NCBI GenBank assembly: GCA_020725145.1
Contig: DYFO01000021.1
Location: 1-36,181 of the forward strand
Source of the DNA: Symbiobacterium thermophilum
Lineage (GTDB): Bacteria > Bacillota > Sulfobacillia > UBA995
Length of the DNA: 36,181 bases
Reading direction: 5' to 3'
The notes beneath the pieces are model-generated. The model was not told where the DNA came from, searched no databases, and saw only the letters and a list, made by a program, of their open reading frames with translations. Numbering within the stretch: position 1 is the first letter of the stretch; every line of letters starts with the position of its first letter. The position numbers and the translations under genes were made by a program. Below, in pieces: positions 28,392 to 35,017 of the stretch.

Positions 28392-30557
28392 TCATGGCTT
28401 GAGCCTTATCACGGCGTCGACCACTTTCACCCCCTCTCCCTGGAAGCCCACGATCACGGGGTTGAGATCCACGTCTGCGATGTACTCCTCGTACATGAGC
28501 GCGAAATCGCCAAAGCGGCGCACCAGTTCGACCAGCGCCTCGGCATCGCCGGAACGCTGCCCCCTGAATCCCTGTAAGACCCGCGAGAAGCGGGTGCGCT
28601 CGAGGTTCTCCCGTATGTCCTGCTCGCCGGAGAACCTCGCCAACAACAGGAAGTTGTCCTGGTAGAGCTCGGTGTAGATGCCGCCGTGCCCGCAGATGAC
28701 GACCGGACCGCACCGGGCGTCCACCCGGCAGCCTACTATCGCCTCGTAACCCGGTGTGGCCATCTCCTGCACCAGCAGACCGTCAAGTGCGAGATCGGGC
28801 CGCGCTTGCCGCAGCCTGCGGCACAGCTCAAGGTACTCGCGGGCGAGCTCCTTGTCGTCACCGATGTTCAGTCGGACCGCTCCCGCCTCCGTCTTGTGCA
28901 TGAGCTTCCCGGAGACGGCTTTCAGGGCCACCGGGTAGCCGATCTCCCACGCGGCCTCCACGGCCTCGTCGACGCTGGCCACCAGCCGCTCGCGGGTCAC
29001 CGGCAATCCTGCCCGGGCGAGCACGCGCTTGCTTTCGGCCTCGTTCAGCACCTGATGGCCCGAGCGGCGAAACTCCTCAAGCATGGCCGCAAGACCCGGG
29101 TCGCGGTGGGTGGGTAGTTCGCGAACGGCGCGGACCTTTCCGCGCCCGGCGGAGTAGGCGAAAAGGTGCCTGATGGCTTTCAGGCAGTCGTGGGCGGAGG
29201 TGAAGACCGGCACGCCCTCCCGGCGCAGATCGAGGATGTCCCTCTCCGCCTTGCGGCTGGCCATCCAAAGCAGCACGAAGGGTTTGTCGGTGGTCTGGTA
29301 CAGCGACGAGGTGATGGAAGTCATTCCCGGCACGATGTACAGCAGGTTGGCGAACAGGATGACGTCGAAGGCGGGGTCGTTCAGAAAGCGGTCCAACCCC
29401 CGCAAGAGAGCCGGGATGTCGTTGACCGGCTGCCTGCCGATATCCAGAGGGTTGTAAGGCGGCCCGATGCCGAGCAACTCCCCCAGGGCCCCGGCCGTAT
29501 CCGGAGAAACCTCCGGCAGCCGTATCCCGTAGTCCTGGCACCGGTCGGAGAAGTGCCCCGCCAGCCCGCCGGAGATAGAGATTAGCCCAAGTCTGGTCGC
29601 CTCGGGGAACCGCCTTACCCGGGAAAGAAGGTAGGCGGTCTGTACCAGGTCCTCCGGGTCTTCCACCCGCACCACGCCGGCCTGGTCGAACAGCGCCTGG
29701 TCTATGCGGTCATCCCCGGCCATGGCCCCGGTATGCGTGGCGATGACCCGCCGGCTGAGATCGCTGCGGCCGGCCTTGAACACCAGGATGGGCTTTTCGC
29801 GCTCCCGGGCACGCATCGCCAACCTGAAGAAGCGCTCGGGGTCGGGGACGTTCTCCAGGAACATGGTGATCACCCTGGTGCTACCGTCCTCGATCAGGAA
29901 CTCCAGGTAGTCGGTGCTCTGCAGATCGGCCTCATTGCCCACCGAGAAGAGGTAACTGAAGCCCAGCCCCTGCTCCTGGGCAAGATCGAACAGCGTACCC
30001 ATCACCGCGCCGCTCTGGGAGACCATCCCCACCTCGCCTCGGACGAGCTCCTCGCGGTTCAGGGAAGTGCTGGTGCACAGCACCACCCCGTCCACCAGGT
30101 TCACCAACCCCAGGCAGTTGGGCCCCATCAGCCTCATACCCGACTGCCGACAGAAGGCCGCGACCTCCTCTTGCAGCCTTCTTCCTTCCTCACCTGTCTC
30201 GGCGAAAGAAGTGCTGATCACCACCGCCGCCCGGCAGCCCCGAAGCCGGGCCTGCTTCAGCACCTCCAGCACATGCAGGTTGCGCACCAGAACCATGACC
30301 ACGTCAAAGGGCTCGGGCACGCTTTTGACCGATGGATAACAGGTGAGGCCGTGCAGCGTCTCGTACTTGGGGTTGACCGGGAACACCTTTCCCTTGAAGC
30401 CGTGCCCGATCAGAAACTGCAGCGCCCGGCCTCCCCAGCTCTGAAGGCTTTCTGACGCTCCCACCACCGCCACCGACCGCGGCCCGGTCAGCAACTGCAG
30501 CGCCTCCAAGGGGGCCAGGACGGTGGTACCCGGCCCCTTGCCCTCACTCCGCAGCAT
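28392..30557 (-). CDS. ADP-forming acyl-CoA synthetase (fused alpha and beta subunits)
   Basis: 721 residues. Domains in order: CoA-binding Rossmann domain (about 22-120; SVAVVGASESLQSWG), two succinyl-CoA-ligase-like domains (about 150-470; GPNCLGLVNL, SQSGAVMGT) and an ATP-grasp domain (about 500-721; ESKRVLARAGLPVTRERLV, GYPVALKAVS, MHKTEAGAVRLNI). H275 in THTGAMAGDD is the expected phosphohistidine. The enzyme interconverts an acyl-CoA, ADP and phosphate with the free acid, CoA and ATP. ATG at 30557 follows GAGGGAG and overlaps the end of the hydratase-like gene by 14 bases; a frame open to 30779 is ignored. With a transporter and a hydratase-like enzyme beside it, it probably handles the imported acid. 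Acyl specificity is unknown. Confidence 0.92.
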   Translation of the reverse strand: MLRSEGKGPGTTVLAPLEALQLLTGPRSVAVVGASESLQSWGGRALQFLIGHGFKGKVFPVNPKYETLHGLTCYPSVKSVPEPFDVVMVLVRNLHVLEVLKQARLRGCRAAVVISTSFAETGEEGRRLQEEVAAFCRQSGMRLMGPNCLGLVNLVDGVVLCTSTSLNREELVRGEVGMVSQSGAVMGTLFDLAQEQGLGFSYLFSVGNEADLQSTDYLEFLIEDGSTRVITMFLENVPDPERFFRLAMRAREREKPILVFKAGRSDLSRRVIATHTGAMAGDDRIDQALFDQAGVVRVEDPEDLVQTAYLLSRVRRFPEATRLGLISISGGLAGHFSDRCQDYGIRLPEVSPDTAGALGELLGIGPPYNPLDIGRQPVNDIPALLRGLDRFLNDPAFDVILFANLLYIVPGMTSITSSLYQTTDKPFVLLWMASRKAERDILDLRREGVPVFTSAHDCLKAIRHLFAYSAGRGKVRAVRELPTHRDPGLAAMLEEFRRSGHQVLNEAESKRVLARAGLPVTRERLVASVDEAVEAAWEIGYPVALKAVSGKLMHKTEAGAVRLNIGDDKELAREYLELCRRLRQARPDLALDGLLVQEMATPGYEAIVGCRVDARCGPVVICGHGGIYTELYQDNFLLLARFSGEQDIRENLERTRFSRVLQGFRGQRSGDAEALVELVRRFGDFALMYEEYIADVDLNPVIVGFQGEGVKVVDAVIRLKP

Positions 30558-31323
30558 AGCGAGGCTCCCTCTTTTCCACGAAGGCAAGGGGGCCTTCCTT
30601 CGCGTCCTTGCTGTGGAACAACACGGTGCGCATGGACTCCCCCAACCGCGATGCCTCCTCGAAGGGAAGCTCCATTCCCCGGTTGATGATCTCCTTGGTC
30701 GCCCAGACCGCCAGCGGTGCGTTCTTGCAGATCTCGCCGGCGATCGCCTCCGCCGTGGCCAGCACCTCGCTTTGCGCAACCAGGCGGTTGACCAAGCCGT
30801 ACCTGAAGGCCTCCTTGGCCGACAGCCTCCTGCCGGTGAGGAGGAGCTCGGAAGCCACGTTGGGAGGGACCTTCCTGGATAACCACCAGCTCCCGGCCAC
30901 CGTGGGAAGTCCCACCCTGACCTCGGGGAAGCTGAATACCGTGTTCTCGGCGGCGATCACCACGTCGGAGGCGGCGACGAGGGTGAAGCCCACCCCCAGG
31001 CAGTATCCCTTCACCGCGGCCACAACGGGCTTCCATAGGTTCTGGGGAAGCGGGTTGGCCGGCGGCGAGTGCCAGAAGGTCGTCCGCGCCTGTTCGGTGG
31101 GGTCGCCGCCCAGCATCATGGCTAGTTCCTTGAGATCGGTCCCCACGGTGAAGTGATCGCCTTCGGCCGTCAGGATCACCGCCCATATCTCACGACTGGC
31201 GCGGATCTCGCTCCAGATACGCGAAAGCTCGCTCCACATCTCCATGGTCACCGCGTTCCGGGCCTCGGGCCGGTCAAGTATGACGTAAGCGATCTTCTCC
31301 TTGCTCACCAGCTTGACCGTCAT
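30544..31323 (-). CDS. Enoyl-CoA hydratase/isomerase-family protein with altered active site
   Basis: 259 residues, the usual crotonase-fold length. Family landmarks are ILDRPEARNAVTMEMWSEL, the oxyanion-hole region FTVGTDLKEL and KPVVAAVKGYCLGVGFTLVA followed by FSFPEVRVGLP. Of the two catalytic glutamates of classical hydratases, the second is kept (E134) but the first is threonine (T114, in CLGVGFTLV where hydratases have A-L-G-G-G-C-E-L-A). Simple hydration is therefore doubtful; isomerase, hydrolase, decarboxylase or other crotonase chemistry is possible. First gene of the operon with the acyl-CoA synthetase and TAXI transporter. The ATG at 31323 has a weak ribosome binding site (AAAGGCGAG). 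Confidence 0.88.
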   Translation of the reverse strand: MTVKLVSKEKIAYVILDRPEARNAVTMEMWSELSRIWSEIRASREIWAVILTAEGDHFTVGTDLKELAMMLGGDPTEQARTTFWHSPPANPLPQNLWKPVVAAVKGYCLGVGFTLVAASDVVIAAENTVFSFPEVRVGLPTVAGSWWLSRKVPPNVASELLLTGRRLSAKEAFRYGLVNRLVAQSEVLATAEAIAGEICKNAPLAVWATKEIINRGMELPFEEASRLGESMRTVLFHSKDAKEGPLAFVEKREPRYAAE

Positions 31324-31364
31324 CTCGCCTTTCCCCCCACCGGCATGTAATGGTCCTGTTCCTC

Positions 31365-31394
31365 ATTATCACAACCCGGACACCCTGCTGTCTG
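31365..31394 (-). promoter_or_regulatory. Probable promoter of the hydratase/synthetase/TRAP operon
   Basis: On the minus strand an extended -10, TGTGATAAT (31373-31365), lies 18 bases from a weak -35, CAGACA (31394-31389). Transcription would start near 31358. The weak -35 together with an adjacent palindrome suggests that an activator is needed. Confidence 0.55.
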
Positions 31395-31409
31395 TTAATT
31401 CGAATACAC
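31394..31409. promoter_or_regulatory. Candidate operator for the divergent Crp-like regulator
   Basis: GTTAATTCGAATACAC is a 12-of-16 palindrome (GT, two free, ATTCGAAT, two free, AC) in the divergent intergenic region. Its centre is about 43 bases upstream of the predicted start of the minus-strand operon, the position of a class II Crp site. TGTTAAT occurs again at 31424-31430, 31 bases from its copy at 31393-31399. The link to the regulator is inferred from place and symmetry only. Confidence 0.45.
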
Positions 31410-31484
31410 TGGCAAACAGGAATTGTTAATCGTAAGGGCGAAGAAGGGGGTCATCCCGGGCCGGTATGCAAAGGGGGGTGTACG

Positions 31485-32198
31485 GTGCTCTACTATGAAC
31501 TGCCGCGCTCTCCTACTCTCGAGGCGCTGTTTTTGGCGTCGGGAGCCCGGCGGATACAGATCGGGCCGGGTGATATCGTGCTCGCACCCCAGACTCAGCG
31601 CCGACCGGTGTTCTACGTTCTCGAAGGCGTCGTCAAGTATTACGTGCCCAGGGATGACGGCTTTGAACGCATCGTCGGATTCTGCGGCCCGGGCAGCCTG
31701 ATCGGCGAGTCCCTGGTCTTCGTGTCTCCCCCGCTGGAGGCCGTCGGCTATGGCAGAGCGCTCACGCGGGTGGTCGGGCTCGCGGTGCATCCCGACCTAT
31801 TCCGCAAGCTGCTGAACCGCCATCCCGAACTCGCAGAACGGACCGCTACTTGCCTGGCCCTCAAGGTCAATGCCTTCCTGCAGCAGCTGCGGTGCCTGAC
31901 GAGTTCCTCGGTGCTCAAGCGCCTGTCCTCGGTGATCCTGTCGCTCTCGGAAACCTGGGGGAACTCCGCCTACGCCACCAGGGTGCCGCGTCATCTTGTG
32001 CTCCCTCTGACTCAAGACGAACTAGGACGGGCCATCGGGGCCTCACGGGTCGCCGTCTGTGCCAGTCTCCGAAAGCTCAAGCACTCCGGCGCCATCGCCA
32101 CCAAGCGTCGGCTGCTCCTGGTGAAAGACCCGGGACGGCTGCGGAAACTCCATGCCCTTGCGTCCCGTCAGGTGGTCCCCGACGCCGACGCGCGCTGA
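31485..32198 (+). CDS. Crp/Fnr-family transcriptional regulator
   Basis: 237 residues. An N-terminal cyclic-nucleotide-binding-like beta barrel (about 12-120; contains YVLEGVVKYYV and GPGSLIGESLVF) is joined by a long dimerisation helix to a winged helix-turn-helix (about 170-215; LTQDELGRAIGASRVAVCAS and LRKLKHSGAI). The arginine that contacts cAMP in Crp is not found in the expected place, and there is no FNR-type N-terminal cysteine cluster, so the effector is unknown. GTG at 31485 follows AAGGGGGGTG (31471-31480); an in-frame ATG at 31350 would add unrelated residues. It is divergent from the operon that begins with the enoyl-CoA hydratase-like gene, its probable target. Confidence 0.9.
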   Translation: MLYYELPRSPTLEALFLASGARRIQIGPGDIVLAPQTQRRPVFYVLEGVVKYYVPRDDGFERIVGFCGPGSLIGESLVFVSPPLEAVGYGRALTRVVGLAVHPDLFRKLLNRHPELAERTATCLALKVNAFLQQLRCLTSSSVLKRLSSVILSLSETWGNSAYATRVPRHLVLPLTQDELGRAIGASRVAVCASLRKLKHSGAIATKRRLLLVKDPGRLRKLHALASRQVVPDADAR

Positions 32199-32211
32199 TC
32201 GGCGCCCCACC

Positions 32212-33705
32212 TCATGCCCGGTGGTGGCCATCTCCTCCGTAGCCCCCAAAGTCGGGCGAACCGAGGTAGGTTCCCGGGTCGCGAGCCTCGCCGTCCACCT
32301 TCAGCACCGCTTTCCCCGTGGACAGCTCCAGCTCGAAGTCCTGCGGCCTTGCCTTCAGACGGTCGGCGCAGACGAGCCGCAGGCGAAACTCCGGGTCCAA
32401 ACGCGGAACGTCAAACAGCGACAGGAACCGGGCCGCCTTGCCCCGGAAGAACAGCTCGGGCTTGATCACCGCCGGGTCGCCGCGGTCGAATCGAAAGGTG
32501 GCCACCAGCCAGCCGTCGTCGGCGTCCAAGGCGGTACCACAGAACTCGTCCACGTACTGTCGGTTCTGGCTGGCCCGGCTCACGCGGGAGAACTCCTCAA
32601 GCTCGTCGACGAGGGTCAGGAAGGCCCCGTTGGTGTGAATCCCCCGGATGGACTGGTGCGGCGAGGAATGCTCGTAGATGGCCATGAGGCACAGAAGCTT
32701 GGAGAACATCCCGAAGAACTCGGGCATGACCTCCTCGCTCTCGACGTGATAGAGCTGACCGGCGGTGAACGCGGGGAGCGTCTTCGCCAAAAGGTAGGCG
32801 CTCATGAAGCCGTGGCTGTATTCCTCGGCTTCGTTGAGGATCCTGAGGTAGGTCTGGTGGTTGAGCCGCACCTTGATCGTGGCTTCGAACGCCGCTCCCA
32901 GCTCCTGCCGGGCCTCTTCCGGTAACCGGCGGATGCCCTCCACCGTCTCCGGCGGAAATCCCCCAGCAATCATCTCCAGCCCGTGCTCGGCCAGCGCCTG
33001 CCGGAACCTGTCGGTCTCCGACCCGGTCAGCGAGGTCGCCAGCAGCCGGGCCAGCCCGTCCAGGAAGCTCTGCTGGATCGGCGCGTACTCGAAATGAAAC
33101 TCCTGGTAACGGGTAACCGAGAAGTGGGGCAGGATGCGGGCCACCGCCCGGTTGATCTTCTCGACCTTCTTGACAGGGTAGCCGAGGTCATGGCACAGGG
33201 CCACGATGCACCGGATGGCATCCTGATCGCGGCCGGCGGCCCGCACCAGCTCTTCCCGCCCCAGAAGCTCCATCACCTCCCGCGCCGAGGGAGCCACCAC
33301 GCGGCGCAGGAACCGCCCGTAAAGGTGCTCGAAAGCCGGGTCCCGGTAAAGGTACTCGCCCAGAAAGTAGACCCATAGGCTGTGCAAGGTGTGATCGCGG
33401 TAGAAGGGATCGGAGGCGAAGATGAGTTCCTCAAACTCCACGTAGTCGTCGAGGAAGCGGAAGAGGCGCTCGTAGCCCCGTCTGTCGGGGTCAACAGAGC
33501 TCATGGCCTGCTCGAAGAGCAACTTCCAGATTGACTTCCCCACCTGTACTTTGCGGTGCTGGTCGATCCCGCAGGAGGCAAGATCCCCGAGCAGTCCGGC
33601 CAGTTCGGCCCGGGGGCCGGGCCGGCGCCGCAGGAACTCGATGTCGTCCGCCTCCAGGTGCTCAAGGTACCGGCGGAGCACGATCGCTTCGGTGATTTCC
33701 GGCAT
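32212..33705 (-). CDS. HD-superfamily metal-dependent phosphohydrolase, unassigned family
   Basis: 497 residues. HD-fold metal ligands can be traced: H105/H108 in RDHTLHSLWV, H172-D173 in ALCHDLGYP, H298 in EEYSHGFMSA, H346 and possibly H350 in AIYEHSSPH, and D368 in LVDELEEFSR. This spacing suggests a two-metal HD centre with a large helical insert (about 175-290). The C-terminal 100 residues (about 395-490) form a separate beta-rich region. Substrate and family name were not recognised; nucleotides are the usual targets of HD enzymes. ATG at 33705 follows GAGGGGG; a second ATG at 33732 is possible. It lies 92 bases downstream of the UvrD-like gene on the same strand and ends 13 bases from the convergent regulator gene. 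Its GC content resembles the chromosome rather than its upstream partners. Confidence 0.75.
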   Translation of the reverse strand: MPEITEAIVLRRYLEHLEADDIEFLRRRPGPRAELAGLLGDLASCGIDQHRKVQVGKSIWKLLFEQAMSSVDPDRRGYERLFRFLDDYVEFEELIFASDPFYRDHTLHSLWVYFLGEYLYRDPAFEHLYGRFLRRVVAPSAREVMELLGREELVRAAGRDQDAIRCIVALCHDLGYPVKKVEKINRAVARILPHFSVTRYQEFHFEYAPIQQSFLDGLARLLATSLTGSETDRFRQALAEHGLEMIAGGFPPETVEGIRRLPEEARQELGAAFEATIKVRLNHQTYLRILNEAEEYSHGFMSAYLLAKTLPAFTAGQLYHVESEEVMPEFFGMFSKLLCLMAIYEHSSPHQSIRGIHTNGAFLTLVDELEEFSRVSRASQNRQYVDEFCGTALDADDGWLVATFRFDRGDPAVIKPELFFRGKAARFLSLFDVPRLDPEFRLRLVCADRLKARPQDFELELSTGKAVLKVDGEARDPGTYLGSPDFGGYGGDGHHRA

Positions 33706-33748
33706 GGACGTCCCCCTCTTGGCGTGCAGCATCGCACGCGGAGCGCCG

Positions 33749-33772
33749 GCGGGCATCAGCAGGCGTGCCCGC
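33749..33772 (-). other. Inverted repeat between the UvrD-like and HD genes
   Basis: GCGGGCA (33749-33755) and TGCCCGC (33766-33772) form a perfect seven-pair stem with a ten-base loop. No T run follows on the minus strand, so it may weaken read-through or reset translation but is not a clear terminator. Confidence 0.4.
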
Positions 33773-33797
33773 GGGGCCTCTTCGCAGGGTCAACTGC

Positions 33798-35006
33798 CTA
33801 ATCGAACAGCTCATCCTCGTCGTCCGGCTCGGTTGTCGTCTGAGCGTTGCCCGGACAACCGCTTCGACGCACCGCGATGATCCCATCCTTCTCCAAGCCC
33901 CTCAAGTGGTTGACGATGGACGGTTCCTGGCCCTCAACTGTGCTCAGATACGCCCACTTCACCGCCCTTGCTATGGCCACAAACACAAGACGCTTGGCCG
34001 TGCTGTCCACGTAGGGCCGGAAGCATCGCGTTGTCAACCTGGGCATGAGCACCGAGTCAAACATGAGCCCCTTGGCGCTGTGGTACGGCATCACCTTCGG
34101 GGTCGCGCGCTTGAAGTCGAAGTCCCCCATCCGCGGCGGGGCTTCCACGTCGAAGCCCGCTTCCAGGAGGCCCCTCGCAAAGCCGTATGCTTGCTTTCTT
34201 TGGGGCACCAGGATGGCCACGCTTTCACCTCGGCTTACTCGCTGGCGCAGCACCTCGTGAAGATGCCTCTTCTCGTCCTCGAAATCGGAGGCTATGTAGA
34301 GCAGTGGGACCTCGCGTTCCACCTGCACAGTGTGCGCTCGCCTCCGGTGAAACTCCCGCTCGCGAGGGTCGTCCAGCAACTCGGCCGTGAGACGGGTTAT
34401 GTAGGGACAACACCTGAACGTTTCAAGCAGTGACACATTGGGCTTCTCAACGCCCAGGGCAGTGAGAATCCTGTGCACATCCGAGCCGTGCTCGTATATC
34501 TGTTGCCTCTGGTCCACGCACACCGTTATATGCTTTGAGATCAGCTTCAGCAGCCGGTACGAATCCTCGTCGAGGTCCTGCCCTTCATCAACGAGCGCGA
34601 AATCGTACAGGGGCGCGGGCAGGAATCGCATTTCTTCAATGAGCCGTCGTACAACCCACGGGAAATCAGGCGTTCCGTCCTCGCGCGTTGGTACCCTGGG
34701 GTGTACATTCTCCTTGTAGTAGTAATAGCACCACCAGGCTAGGGTCGTGATGCAGTCTTCCTGGAGCCCAAGCAAGTCAAGCGCAGAAGATATGTAGGAC
34801 TTCAGTGCCCGGGTGAACACGAATATGCGGAATCTGTCAGCGGGGGTCCGGTAGGTGTCACAAAGGTGACGTGCACGGTACAGCAGCACCTGTGTCTTGC
34901 CGGAGCCGGGCCCCCCCATGATGACCCGGTGTTCATCTGGGCTCAACCTGACCGCACGAAGCTGGTCAGGTGTCAGCTGACTCTCAAAAACGAGCCAGTC
35001 CCTCAC
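33798..35006 (-). CDS. Compact UvrD-like superfamily 1 ATPase/helicase
   Basis: 402 residues, about half the length of UvrD or Rep. The motor motifs are present in order: Q-like TPDQLRAV, Walker A GGPGSGKT (31-38), motif Ia FVFTRALKSYI, Walker B DFALVDEGQD (135-144), motif III-like VCVDQRQQIYE, motif IV-like LLETFRCCPYI, motif V YHSAKGLMFDSV and motif VI VFVAIARAVKWAYLS. There is little room for the 1B and 2B domains, so it may be a translocase or an NTP-driven switch rather than a processive helicase. GTG at 35006 is chosen because AGGAGG lies seven bases upstream; GTG at 35012 overlaps that site. The gene begins 11 bases after the Hsp70-TPR stop, indicating one operon. GC content is visibly lower than in the rest of the window. 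Confidence 0.85.
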   Translation of the reverse strand: MRDWLVFESQLTPDQLRAVRLSPDEHRVIMGGPGSGKTQVLLYRARHLCDTYRTPADRFRIFVFTRALKSYISSALDLLGLQEDCITTLAWWCYYYYKENVHPRVPTREDGTPDFPWVVRRLIEEMRFLPAPLYDFALVDEGQDLDEDSYRLLKLISKHITVCVDQRQQIYEHGSDVHRILTALGVEKPNVSLLETFRCCPYITRLTAELLDDPREREFHRRRAHTVQVEREVPLLYIASDFEDEKRHLHEVLRQRVSRGESVAILVPQRKQAYGFARGLLEAGFDVEAPPRMGDFDFKRATPKVMPYHSAKGLMFDSVLMPRLTTRCFRPYVDSTAKRLVFVAIARAVKWAYLSTVEGQEPSIVNHLRGLEKDGIIAVRRSGCPGNAQTTTEPDDEDELFD

Positions 35007-35017
35007 GAACACTCCTC

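Noticed and set aside
31485-32198. Assignment of the Crp-family protein as an oxygen-sensing FNR or a cAMP receptor
   Set aside because: The N-terminal cysteine cluster of FNR is missing and the cAMP-contacting arginine of Crp is not in place.
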